A DNA stretch of 64,000 nucleotides from Desulforamulus putei DSM 12395. Lineage in GTDB: Bacteria > Bacillota > Desulfotomaculia > Desulfotomaculales > Desulfotomaculaceae. The DNA lies in NCBI RefSeq assembly GCF_900129195.1, contig NZ_FQUY01000010.1, positions 31,520-95,519 of the forward strand. The letters are read 5' to 3'. Position 1 is the first letter of the stretch. Each line of letters begins with the position of its first letter. Position numbers and translations under genes: made by a program. Below are positions 26,562 through 34,788 of this stretch, in pieces. The notes under the pieces were generated by a model that was not told the DNA's origin, searched no databases, and was given only the letters and a program-made list of their open reading frames with translations.

Positions 26562-27336
26562 GACGGTCTACCTCCTCCCTGGCTAACTCCCTGCGAGATT
26601 CTTTATCACCATCACCCCGGGGGTTATCATCTCCTTTTTTGCGGCCAAACTGAGGCTTCCTTAGTCCCGCCAGCAGGGCGTCGGGCTTTCCTTCGGAGGT
26701 GGGGCCGCCTTGCAGTCTCTCTCTGGTCTCCCCGATCAAATCGGCCAGCAGGATGGCTAAAATACCTGAAATAACAATGGAGTCAAAGGCGCCGGCGCCG
26801 CCAATGCTTTTGAGGGCATTGGTGGCGTTATTGCGAACCAGGTAAAAATAGTTTGCTATGTCTGCCATTAAAACCCCCAGGGTAGCGCCGATGAAAGCGC
26901 TCCTGCGGGAACGTCCTGCTATATAAGCAATCACTGCTGCAACGATGGGAAACAAATAAAGGGTATCCAGAAATCCAAACCTGCCGGCCGGCTCAGGCAA
27001 ACCGGTCATTAACCGGGAACCGATAAACCAGATAACCGCCGCCGTCAGCGCCGAAGCAATTAAGGCCCGGCTCACCTCTTTGCCGGTACCCGCTTTAACC
27101 AGAAGGTAGACAGCCAACCCTACGGGCACCAGCGCCCCTCCCACGTTTATTTCCAGGGGTACCGGCGTGCCGGGTACCGGAATGTTGATGAAGCTGCCCA
27201 CAATCAGAGCCAAAATCACGGCCAGGGCTCCCTTGTCGGACAATCTCATACGGTCCAGTGCCCGCTGGGCTATGCCAAAAAAGATGAGCAAGGACACTAC
27301 AATTAAAACAATAAGTCCCAATGGAAAACGGTCCAT
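26551..27336 (-). CDS. DUF1614 membrane protein
   Basis: The 261-residue protein has about seven hydrophobic helices (LGLIVLIVVSLLIFFGIA, GALAVILALIVGSFINIPV and later ones) and a charged soluble C-terminal tail of about 60 residues. The segment INIPVPGTPVPLEINVGGALVPVGL and the late GGAGAFDSIVISGILAILLA match DUF1614. It is translationally coupled to spoIIP by an 11-base overlap, which suggests use in the same stage of sporulation. Its function is unknown. Confidence 0.85.
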   Translation of the reverse strand: MDRFPLGLIVLIVVSLLIFFGIAQRALDRMRLSDKGALAVILALIVGSFINIPVPGTPVPLEINVGGALVPVGLAVYLLVKAGTGKEVSRALIASALTAAVIWFIGSRLMTGLPEPAGRFGFLDTLYLFPIVAAVIAYIAGRSRRSAFIGATLGVLMADIANYFYLVRNNATNALKSIGGAGAFDSIVISGILAILLADLIGETRERLQGGPTSEGKPDALLAGLRKPQFGRKKGDDNPRGDGDKESRRELAREEVDRLED

Positions 27337-27441
27337 AAACCTGCCTCCTTTTGATTAAATTCATATCTGAAAAATAGAGTTCCCTCCGGTGGTCAAATTA
27401 TGCAGCGGCAATAGAAAAGGCCGATAGCCTTGCAAAATAAA

Positions 27442-27468
27442 AAACGGCTGTCAAAAAGACAACCGTTT
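27442..27468 (-). terminator. Terminator of ispH-S1
   Basis: AAACGG-TGTC and GACA-CCGTTT pair with one mismatch around a 5-base loop; the minus-strand transcript continues TTTTTTATTTT. Confidence 0.8.
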
Positions 27469-27476
27469 CTTGATCC

Positions 27477-29507
27477 TTACTTATCCTCTTTAAACATATC
27501 CCCGAACACATCGCCCAGGGTAACCTTTTCTTCAGGATTTTCTGTCACCTGGGGTTGGGCCGCCGGTTCTTCCAGCTTCCGCTGGCGCGGTTCCCGGGCC
27601 GGCCGGCCTTCACTGTTTACTTCACGGATGGAAAGACGAATGCGTTTTTCAGCCGGATCAACACTGAGCACCTTAACGTTAACCTCATCGCCTTCTTTTA
27701 CCACATCTTCCGGCTTCTCCACATGGTGGTCGGCCAGGTGGGAAATGTGTACCAGTCCTTCCACGCCGGGCTCTAACTGGACAAAAGCGCCAAAGGGAGC
27801 CAAGCGGACAACTTTGGCCGGGACTACGCTGCCAACGGGATATTTTTGTTCAACGTTGTCCCAGGGGTTGGGCAACACTTGCTTCAGACCAAGGGAGATC
27901 TTTTCGTTTTCCCTGTCCACCTTTAAGACCATAACTTCCAGTTCATCCCCCACTTTAACCACTTCCTGGGGATGATTGATCCGGTGCCAGCTCATTTCGG
28001 AAATGTGCAGCAAACCGTCTAAACCGCCCAGGTCCGCAAAGGCGCCGAAATTGGTTAAACGGCGTACAACACCTTTAACAACCTGGCCTTCCTGGAGGGT
28101 AGCCAGCAATTCTTCACGCCGGCGGGCATGCTGTTCTTCCAGAACAGATTTGCGGGAAACAACCACCTTTTTGCGGTTTTTGTTCAGCTCGATGACCCGC
28201 ACTTCTATTTCCTGATTCAGGTATTTGGTAAGGTCTTCCACGTAACCGCGCTCAACCAGGGATGCGGGCAGGAAGGCCCGAATGCCAACATCCACCAGCA
28301 AGCCGCCTTTGACCACTTCACGGACAACACCTTTGATAACAGTGCCATTTTCCATGGCCTCTTCCAAACCACCCCAGGCCTTTTCGGCATCGGCCCGTTC
28401 CTTGGACAGGATAATCTTCCCTTCGTTGTCTTCGGCTTTAATAACGATGCATTCTATTTCATCCCCGACTTTTACGATATCCTGGGGATTATCAACTCCG
28501 TAAAAGGCCAGTTCCTTACGGGGAATCACGCCCTCGGACTTGGCTCCGATATCAACCAATACTTCATCCATGCCTACTTGGACAACAACGCCCTTGACTA
28601 ATTCCCCGGGTTGGGGAGATTTTACCTCCATTGCTTCGTTCATTCCTTCTTCACCGTTGGTCATCTGGTCCAGTTCCTTCATCCTTCTTTTAACCTCCTC
28701 TATAATTGCGTCAGGTGTTGAAGCACCCGCTGTCAGGCCGAGAATTTTATGGCCGTGAAACCATTCTTCCCGTAACTCCTGCGCAGATTCTACATGATAG
28801 GTGGGAGTCCCGGTTTCCTGACAAATCCTGGCTAGTTTTTTGGTATTGGCACTGTTCTTGCCGCCCAACACAACCATTACGTCTACTTTTTGGGCCAGTT
28901 CCAGCGCAGCCCGCTGGCGTTCTCCCGTGGCATGACAAATGGTGTTACGGGCATCCACTTCTACTCCTTGTTTTTCAAGTGCTTCAACCAGTTTCCGGTA
29001 ATTAGCCAATGGCTGAGTTGTCTGTGCCACGACCCCTACCTTAGGGTGATCCACCCGACTTAATTCATCAGCATTTTCTACCACAATCCCCTTGCCCAGG
29101 GTCCAACCCAGAATTCCCTGAACTTCAGGATGTCCCGGGTCTCCCAGGATATAGACTGGCATACCCTGTTCTGCCATTTCATGAGCAGCCCTTTGTGCCC
29201 TGGCCACAAAGGGACAGGTTGCATCAATAATTTCCAGGCCTTTTTCTTTAGCCTGCTGAAAAATTTCCGGACCCACTCCGTGGGACCGAATGATAACGCT
29301 GCCCCCTGCTGCCTCATCCAGGTTTTTAATTTCTTTGACCCCTTGTTTGGCCAAATCCTGCACCACCTGCGGGTTATGGATTAGCGGCCCCAGGGTATAA
29401 ATATTTCCTTTCTTTTCTCTGGCAGCGGTTAAGGCCATGTCAATGGCCCGTTTCACACCATAGCAAAAACCGGCCTTATTGGCCAACAATACTTCAATCG
29501 AGATCAC
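27477..29507 (-). CDS. ispH: Fused IspH (HMB-PP reductase) and ribosomal protein S1-like protein
   Basis: The 676 residues join two proteins. Residues 1-280 are IspH, the iron-sulfur enzyme of the last MEP-pathway step; its three cluster cysteines are in GFCYGVKRAID, ATCPF and TICHATGERQ. From about residue 300 there are four S1 RNA-binding repeats (for example VVVQVGMDEVLVDIGAKSEG and VVRRLTNFGAFADLGGLDG), then a charged tail. This fusion is known from several Clostridia. GTG 29507 is the first start available, but its binding site is poor, and the IspH homology starts at about residue 4. Confidence 0.95.
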   Translation of the reverse strand: MISIEVLLANKAGFCYGVKRAIDMALTAAREKKGNIYTLGPLIHNPQVVQDLAKQGVKEIKNLDEAAGGSVIIRSHGVGPEIFQQAKEKGLEIIDATCPFVARAQRAAHEMAEQGMPVYILGDPGHPEVQGILGWTLGKGIVVENADELSRVDHPKVGVVAQTTQPLANYRKLVEALEKQGVEVDARNTICHATGERQRAALELAQKVDVMVVLGGKNSANTKKLARICQETGTPTYHVESAQELREEWFHGHKILGLTAGASTPDAIIEEVKRRMKELDQMTNGEEGMNEAMEVKSPQPGELVKGVVVQVGMDEVLVDIGAKSEGVIPRKELAFYGVDNPQDIVKVGDEIECIVIKAEDNEGKIILSKERADAEKAWGGLEEAMENGTVIKGVVREVVKGGLLVDVGIRAFLPASLVERGYVEDLTKYLNQEIEVRVIELNKNRKKVVVSRKSVLEEQHARRREELLATLQEGQVVKGVVRRLTNFGAFADLGGLDGLLHISEMSWHRINHPQEVVKVGDELEVMVLKVDRENEKISLGLKQVLPNPWDNVEQKYPVGSVVPAKVVRLAPFGAFVQLEPGVEGLVHISHLADHHVEKPEDVVKEGDEVNVKVLSVDPAEKRIRLSIREVNSEGRPAREPRQRKLEEPAAQPQVTENPEEKVTLGDVFGDMFKEDK

Positions 29508-29553
29508 CCTCTGTTCCGGTTCGTTTCTCTAATGAAAAATATTTCCCACTAAT

Positions 29554-30132
29554 TTACTTCATTAAATTAGCAATTTGATCCATTACCTGCTGGCTTAAGG
29601 CCTCCAGTTCTTCTTTACCGGGCCGGCCACGCCACAGTTCCGGCATATAAACGGGCTCTCCTATGATAACTGTAATTTTATCAAACATTCCCCTGGTTCC
29701 CTTCAAAGCCACGGGCAGGATGGGTACATCGGCTTTAACGGCCAACATGGCAGCCCCTATATGAGGCTTTTGTAATTCTCCCGTTTTGCTTCTGGTTCCT
29801 TCGGGAAATACGCCCACCATGTTGCCGCTTTGCAAAAGTTCCAACGCTTTTCGGATGGCATGCCGATCCGATTTTTCACGGTTTACCGGAAAGGCCCCCA
29901 GCATCGTAATAATGGTAGCCAGAACGGGAACTTTAAATAATTGCGCCTTGGCCATGAAGTGGATACGTCTGGTTAAGGCACAGCCCAAAACCACCGGGTC
30001 CAGGTTGCTGACGTGATTGGCAACAACCACCACGCCGCCGCTGGCTGGTAAATGCTCCAATCCAATGACTTGCCACCTGCGCCAAACCAGCAGCATCCCA
30101 CGGATAATCACCCGGAGAACTGTATAAAGCAT
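29554..30132 (-). CDS. plsC: 1-acyl-sn-glycerol-3-phosphate acyltransferase
   Basis: The 192-residue enzyme makes phosphatidic acid from lysophosphatidic acid. The H-x4-D motif is NHVSNLD (residues about 37-43) and the second motif is FPEGTRSKTGELQKPHIGA. A short N-terminal hydrophobic helix anchors it. It starts 9 bases after cmk and is followed by ispH-S1 after 46 bases; the cmk-plsC-ispH order is common in Clostridia. Confidence 0.95.
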   Translation of the reverse strand: MLYTVLRVIIRGMLLVWRRWQVIGLEHLPASGGVVVVANHVSNLDPVVLGCALTRRIHFMAKAQLFKVPVLATIITMLGAFPVNREKSDRHAIRKALELLQSGNMVGVFPEGTRSKTGELQKPHIGAAMLAVKADVPILPVALKGTRGMFDKITVIIGEPVYMPELWRGRPGKEELEALSQQVMDQIANLMK

Positions 30133-30141
30133 GGGATCCCC

Positions 30142-30810
30142 CTATTTGCTCTTCTCGATCCAAGAAATGATGTTGTCAACCACCTCTTCTATGGTCATGC
30201 CGGAACTGTCGATGATGATGGCATCTCCGGCAGGAACCAGAGGAGATACCGCACGGTGGCTGTCTTTGTAATCCCTCTCCTGGATTTCCTTTGTTAACTT
30301 GTCAATATCGACGGTATAACCTTTATCCGCCAATTCTTTCGCCCGGCGCTGGGCGCGTTCCTCTGCGGAAGCGGTTAGAAAGAATTTGGCAGTGGCCCGG
30401 GGTAATACCACCGTTCCGATATCCCGCCCGTCCATGATAACGTCTGTTTCACCGGCCATTTGACGCTGCCGGTTCACCAATACTTCTCTCACGCCGGGAA
30501 CTCCGGCCACCGTGGATACATGGCGGGTGACCTCGGAAGAACGAATTTCTTCCGTGACGTCCTCTCCGTCCAGCAGCACCGATTGTTGGAGGCCGGGAAG
30601 CAGCTTTATCGTGGTTTCCCTGGCCAGATTGGTCAAGGCATCGGCATCATCCAGGTTGAGGCCCTGTCGCAAAGCCTTCAGGGTAACGGCCCGGTACATG
30701 GCGCCGGTATCGATATATAGTAAACCCAACTTGCGGGCAACCAATTTGGCCACTGTACTTTTTCCTGCCCCGGCGGGGCCGTCAATGGCAACACAAATTC
30801 TGTTTGACAA
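30142..30810 (-). CDS. cmk: Cytidylate kinase
   Basis: The 222-residue enzyme phosphorylates CMP and dCMP. The P-loop is DGPAGAGKSTVAKLVA near the N-terminus, with YIDTGAMYRAVTLKAL and MDGRDIGTVVLPRA following. The open frame extends 41 codons further upstream without homology; TTG 30810 (LSNRICVAID) has GGAGG 10 bases upstream and gives the family's normal length. It is the first gene of cmk-plsC-ispH. Confidence 0.94.
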   Translation of the reverse strand: MSNRICVAIDGPAGAGKSTVAKLVARKLGLLYIDTGAMYRAVTLKALRQGLNLDDADALTNLARETTIKLLPGLQQSVLLDGEDVTEEIRSSEVTRHVSTVAGVPGVREVLVNRQRQMAGETDVIMDGRDIGTVVLPRATAKFFLTASAEERAQRRAKELADKGYTVDIDKLTKEIQERDYKDSHRAVSPLVPAGDAIIIDSSGMTIEEVVDNIISWIEKSK

Positions 30811-30976
30811 TCGGGTATAACCTCCAATGGTAAGGTGGAACGAAGCAATAGTATCATTAGTTTTTCGACATCCAGCTGGAAATTCCTTTTTTTCATAGAA
30901 AAACTTGGCCAGGTCCAATCCTAAAGAATACAAGTATCCTCAAGCATAATCACAGGACATACCCGCAGGGTACAAG

Positions 30977-31040
30977 CAGGCAGGTACGTTTTACTGCCTG
31001 GTGCCCCGTATTCAATCAGTAAGATGAATACTTACTGATT
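30977..31040 (-). promoter_or_regulatory. Two hairpins in the long leader of cmk
   Basis: AATCAGTAAG (31014-31023) pairs exactly with CTTACTGATT (31031-31040). GTATTC (31008-31013) can instead pair with GAATAC (31026-31031), and the two foldings exclude each other. A second stem, CAGGCA/TGCCTG, lies at 30977-31000. They sit between the aroA terminator and the cmk start. They could be leader RNA structure or a second terminator; no T run follows closely. Confidence 0.35.
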
Positions 31041-31052
31041 CACTAATAAAAA

Positions 31053-31080
31053 AGCCGGAAGAGGAAAAACTCTTCCAGCT
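31053..31080 (-). terminator. Terminator of the aromatic operon after aroA
   Basis: AGCCGGAAGAG and CTCTTCCAGCT pair with one G-T pair around a 6-base loop; the minus strand continues TTTTTTATT. It begins 4 bases after the aroA stop codon. Confidence 0.85.
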
Positions 31081-31083
31081 GTA

Positions 31084-32373
31084 TTATTCTACGGAAAGTA
31101 ATTTTAATGCATCGTTAAATCCAGGAAAACTCACCGGAATACACTGGGCGCCTTCGATAACGGTCTGCCCCTTGGCGCCCAGCCCCGCCACCGCCATGGC
31201 CATGGCAATGCGGTGATCGCCGTAACTCTGACAGGTTGTTCCGGTCAAGGATTTTCCTCCCCGAATCACCAGCCCGTCCGGCAGTTCTTCAATATCCACC
31301 CCGAATTTTTTAAGTTCCCTGGCCACCGTGGCGATACGATTGCTTTCTTTTACTTTGAGTTCGGCCGCATCCCGGATTTCCGTCGTTCCTTCGGCATAGG
31401 CCGCCGCCACGGCCAGAACGGGGATTTCATCGATCAATCTGGGAATCAGAGGACCGGCTATTTTTGTGCTTTGCAGTTTCCCGCCGGAGATTTTTATATC
31501 CGCCACCGGCTCGCCGCCCTGTTGCCGCTCATTGATGATTTCCACACCGGCCCCCATTTGTTTAAGGACATCCAGCAAACCATCTCTGGTGGGATTCATG
31601 CCGACTCCCTGCAACGTAACTTCCGAACCCGGCAGGATGGCTGCGGCCACCATCAAAAATGCTGCAGAAGAAATGTCACCGGGTACCGTTATTTTCAACC
31701 CCTTTAACTCCGGGAAGCCCTTCAGGGTTACAGTATTTCCCGACACACGGATATCTGCTCCAAAGGCCTGCAGCATTCGTTCGGTGTGATCCCGGGAGCG
31801 GGTGGGCTCGGTCACGGAGGTTTCCCCTTCGGCATAGAGCCCGGCCAGCAGTATGGCTGATTTGATCTGGGCGCTGGCCACCGGCGATTGATAGTGAATG
31901 GGCTTTAACCTGCCGCCCCGCACAGCCATGGGTAAAAGATTATTGTGATCCCGCCCCAGGAAGACAGCGCCCATCTCCGCAAGAGGACCGGTCACTCTGG
32001 CCATAGGACGCCCCCGCAGGGATTGGTCGCCGGTGATGACACTGCAGAAAGGCTGCCCGGCCAGAATCCCCATCAGCAAGCGGGTGGTGGTGCCGGAATT
32101 CCCGGCATCCAGCACATCGGCCGGCTCCCGCAGCCCCTGCAAACCCACTCCATGCACCCTGAGCCTTCCTGCCACTGGGCCTTCAATTGGCACACCCATA
32201 GCCTTAAAACAGGCAACGGTGGCCAGGCAGTCCTCGCCCATCAGAAAATGATCAACTTCTGTAATTCCCCGGGCCAAAGCGCCCAGCATCACTGCCCGGT
32301 GGGATATTGACTTGTCGCCGGGAACTGACAGCGTTCCCCGCAGCTTTTTAACTGGGTTGATGGTTAGTTTCAT
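31084..32373 (-). CDS. aroA: 3-phosphoshikimate 1-carboxyvinyltransferase (EPSP synthase)
   Basis: The 429-residue enzyme joins shikimate-3-phosphate and PEP. Conserved parts are LSVPGDKSISHRAVMLGAL at the N-terminus and LDAGNSGTTTRLLMGILAG near residue 85. ATG 32373 (MKLTINPVKK) has GAGGG upstream and starts exactly where the family starts. Another ATG at 32385 overlaps the tyrA stop as ATGA and could serve coupled translation, adding four residues. It is the last gene of aroF-tyrA-aroA. Confidence 0.96.
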   Translation of the reverse strand: MKLTINPVKKLRGTLSVPGDKSISHRAVMLGALARGITEVDHFLMGEDCLATVACFKAMGVPIEGPVAGRLRVHGVGLQGLREPADVLDAGNSGTTTRLLMGILAGQPFCSVITGDQSLRGRPMARVTGPLAEMGAVFLGRDHNNLLPMAVRGGRLKPIHYQSPVASAQIKSAILLAGLYAEGETSVTEPTRSRDHTERMLQAFGADIRVSGNTVTLKGFPELKGLKITVPGDISSAAFLMVAAAILPGSEVTLQGVGMNPTRDGLLDVLKQMGAGVEIINERQQGGEPVADIKISGGKLQSTKIAGPLIPRLIDEIPVLAVAAAYAEGTTEIRDAAELKVKESNRIATVARELKKFGVDIEELPDGLVIRGGKSLTGTTCQSYGDHRIAMAMAVAGLGAKGQTVIEGAQCIPVSFPGFNDALKLLSVE

Positions 32374-32381
32374 GTTAGCCC

Positions 32382-33272
32382 TCATCTTCTCTGAAGTTTT
32401 TCGCACAGGACATGTTTTCTGTTTTCAGGCAGCGCCTCCCTGGTATCCCTGGCCCGTTCCAGCGACTGTACCAGCTCTTCCCGGTTAAAATCACGGATGG
32501 ATTGCTCCATATGTTCCAACTGCTGCCGGAATTTTTGTACCGCCTCTAAAACCATTTCTCGGTTGGTCAGTAAGATATCCCGCCACATGGCCGGGTTGGA
32601 TGCGGCAATACGAGTGGTATCCCGGAAACCGCCGCCGGCCAGTTTTAACAGCAGCTCTTCTGTGTGTTCCCCGGCAACCGTGTTCACCAGGGTGGCGGCC
32701 AGCAGGTGAGGCAGGTGGCTGATGAGGGCCACCGCCCCGTCGTGCTCCCGGCATCCCAGTTCAACCGGGCGGGCCCCCAGGGCCCGGACCAATAACTTTA
32801 ACCTAGCCAGTGCTGCAGCATCGGTTGATGGGGTTGGTGTCAAAATATAAGAAGCGCCGTCAAACAGGTCCTCCCGGGCCCCCGCCACCCCGGCCACTTC
32901 CCTTCCGGCCATGGGGTGCCCACCCACAAAATGGACTCCTGCCGGCAGCATGGCCTCCGCCCGCTCCACCAGCCTGCCCTTAACACTCCCTACATCTGTA
33001 ATGACGGTGCCGGGTGTTAAATAAGGCAAGGCCATTTCCAGCACCCCCAGGGTAACCCCGATGGGAGTGGCTAAAATCAGCAGATCCGCTGCCGGCACCG
33101 CTTCGGCCAGCACCTCGGCCCGCCGGACGGCTCCCAATTGAACAGCCAGCCTCAGGTTATCCTGGTCGGGATCAACCCCCACAACTTCTTCTGCCAATTT
33201 TCTTTTGGTTAAAGCCAGGCCCAGGGAACCGCCGATTAACCCGACGCCGGCAATAACAACCTTTTTAAACAA
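32382..33272 (-). CDS. tyrA: Prephenate dehydrogenase
   Basis: The 296-residue enzyme oxidises prephenate toward tyrosine. It has an N-terminal NAD-binding motif (VIAGVGLIGGSLGLALTK), TPIGVTLGVLEMALPYL, then VGGHPMAGREVAGVAGARED and SHLPHLLAATLV, all typical of TyrA. No ACT domain follows, so feedback control, if present, must work otherwise. It lies between aroF and aroA, separated from aroF by a 200-base stretch containing a repeat element. Confidence 0.95.
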   Translation of the reverse strand: MFKKVVIAGVGLIGGSLGLALTKRKLAEEVVGVDPDQDNLRLAVQLGAVRRAEVLAEAVPAADLLILATPIGVTLGVLEMALPYLTPGTVITDVGSVKGRLVERAEAMLPAGVHFVGGHPMAGREVAGVAGAREDLFDGASYILTPTPSTDAAALARLKLLVRALGARPVELGCREHDGAVALISHLPHLLAATLVNTVAGEHTEELLLKLAGGGFRDTTRIAASNPAMWRDILLTNREMVLEAVQKFRQQLEHMEQSIRDFNREELVQSLERARDTREALPENRKHVLCEKLQRR

Positions 33273-33302
33273 AGGATAACCTCCTACGTCTTACGGGTTG
33301 TG

Positions 33303-33465
33303 CTTTGGGGTCCAGCCATCAGCCTTCAGCCCTCAGCTTTTTTGGATTTTGCTATATATCAGATAAGCTATAATCGACCTGGCTGTTGACTTTTGGTTTT
33401 TGGCTGTTGACTTTTGGCCAATGGCTAATGGCCAATAGCTGATGGCTGACAGCCTGACCCCAAAG
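33303..33465. repeat. Dispersed element with terminal inverted repeats, copy A
   Basis: The 163-base stretch between aroF and tyrA is bounded by CTTTGGGGTC (33303-33312) and its exact reverse complement GACCCCAAAG (33456-33465). The pairing continues imperfectly about 18 bases inward with CAGC/GCTGA-rich sequence. Inside, GGCTGTTGACTTTTGG occurs twice (33381-33396 and 33402-33417), followed by several overlapping TGGCCAATGGC-type palindromes. A related copy lies at 44701-44817. It has no coding capacity and looks like a miniature inverted-repeat element. Confidence 0.75.
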
Positions 33466-33472
33466 GAATGCC

Positions 33473-34486
33473 CTAAAGCCTTCTCCCTATGGCCTCTGCC
33501 ACAGCCCGAACATCTTTCATTAAAGACTGGAAATTCTCGGGAGTCAGTGACTGGGGGCCGTCGCACAGGGCTTCGGACGGGTTGGGATGGACTTCGATCA
33601 ACAAACCGTCAGCCCCCGCTGCCACCGCCGCCACCGCCATGGGCGGCACAAAGCGCCACTTGCCGATGGCATGGCTGGGATCCACAATGACGGGCAGGTG
33701 GGATAAATGTTTCACCACCGGCACCGCCGATAAGTCCAGGGTGTTGCGGGTGAAGGTTTCATAGGTACGGATACCCCGTTCACATAAAATTACGTTGTAA
33801 TTTCCGCCGGCCATAATGTATTCTGCCGCCATCAACCATTCCTCAATGGTGGCCGAGGCTCCCCGTTTTAACAAAACGGGTTTATCCACCTTGGCAACTT
33901 CCCTTAACAGAAAGAAGTTCTGCATATTCCTGGTGCCGATTTGCAGGATATCGGCATATTCAGCCACCAGCGGCAGGGTACCGGCGTCCATCACTTCGGT
34001 CACAATCTTGAGACCGGTTTTTTCCCTGGCTTCGGCCAGATATTGCAACCCCTTTTCCTCCAAGCCCTGGAAGGAATAAGGGGAAGTGCGGGGTTTAAAG
34101 GCCCCTCCCCTGAGCAGCGTCGCGCCGGCGGCCTTTACCATCTCCGCGGACTCTAAAAGTTGTTCCCTGCTTTCTACCGCACAGGGACCGGCCATAACAT
34201 GAATTTGCTTGCCGCCAATTTCAAGGTCGCCGACTTTAACCACCGTGTCCTGCTCCTTAAAGGCCCTGCTGGCAAGTTTATAGGGTTGGAGTATCGGCAC
34301 CACATTTTCCACCCCGGGCATGGCTTCCAGGGCCAAGTCGCCCATTCTGGTTTTGTCCCCAATGGCGCCGATAATGGTACGCTCTACCCCCCGGGAAAGA
34401 TGTATTTGAAACCCGGCCTTCTTAAGCCTTTCCAACACCGCGTTAATTTTATCTTCATCGGCCCGCCGGCTCATTACCACAATCAT
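33473..34486 (-). CDS. aroF: DAHP synthase with N-terminal regulatory domain
   Basis: The 337-residue class I (AroA-beta/KDOPS-like) 3-deoxy-7-phosphoheptulonate synthase catalyses the first step of the shikimate route. Residues 1-70 form the extra ferredoxin-like domain ([18 protein letters not shown]), which in related enzymes gives feedback control. The barrel has [39 protein letters not shown] and [10 protein letters not shown]. It heads aroF-tyrA-aroA and has a leader with a possible attenuator. Confidence 0.96.
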   Translation of the reverse strand: MIVVMSRRADEDKINAVLERLKKAGFQIHLSRGVERTIIGAIGDKTRMGDLALEAMPGVENVVPILQPYKLASRAFKEQDTVVKVGDLEIGGKQIHVMAGPCAVESREQLLESAEMVKAAGATLLRGGAFKPRTSPYSFQGLEEKGLQYLAEAREKTGLKIVTEVMDAGTLPLVAEYADILQIGTRNMQNFFLLREVAKVDKPVLLKRGASATIEEWLMAAEYIMAGGNYNVILCERGIRTYETFTRNTLDLSAVPVVKHLSHLPVIVDPSHAIGKWRFVPPMAVAAVAAGADGLLIEVHPNPSEALCDGPQSLTPENFQSLMKDVRAVAEAIGRRL

Positions 34487-34562
34487 GAAAATCCTCCTTC
34501 CGCCCTTTAAATACTCAGGTCACTACCATACTTAATATAACCAGCACGCAAAATAATAAAAA

Positions 34563-34583
34563 GACACTCTTCATAAGAGTGTC
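34563..34583 (-). terminator. Hairpin terminator inside the aroF leader (candidate attenuator)
   Basis: GACACTCTT and AAGAGTGTC form a perfect 9-pair stem with a 3-base loop; the minus-strand transcript continues TTTTTATTATTTT. It lies upstream of aroF on the same strand and between the probable promoter and the aroF start, so it must be read through for expression. Confidence 0.75.
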
Positions 34584-34605
34584 AGGCAATACCTAAAAAA
34601 AACAT
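34582..34605 (-). CDS. Possible 7-residue leader peptide with two Phe codons
   Basis: The frame reads Met-Phe-Phe-Leu-Gly-Ile-Ala-stop. GGAGGG lies 8 bases before the ATG, and the stop codon overlaps the base of the terminator stem. A second ATG six bases earlier (34611) would add Met-Val. Consecutive Phe codons just before a terminator, in front of the first gene of aromatic synthesis, are what attenuation by Phe supply would need. No alternative antiterminator pairing was established, so this is a candidate only. Confidence 0.4.
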   Translation of the reverse strand: MFFLGIA

Positions 34606-34669
34606 GACCATCCCTCCTTACCGTCCTACCGTCCTTCGTAATGAGCAACTAAACCGTTCTACAAAGTTT

Positions 34670-34699
34670 ATCTTACCACTTCCCCTAGGCAGCTGGCAA
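34670..34699 (-). promoter_or_regulatory. Probable promoter of aroF
   Basis: Minus-strand TTGCCA (34694-34699) and TAAGAT (34670-34675) are 18 bases apart, upstream of the leader peptide and terminator. Match to consensus is moderate. Confidence 0.45.
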
Positions 34700-34788
34700 T
34701 TCCCTTTGGAAAAATTGTATCTTTTTTGTAATTTTATTGCCTTGTAGTGTTACAATAGATGGGAAACCAAGTGAAGGAGTGGTAAAGG

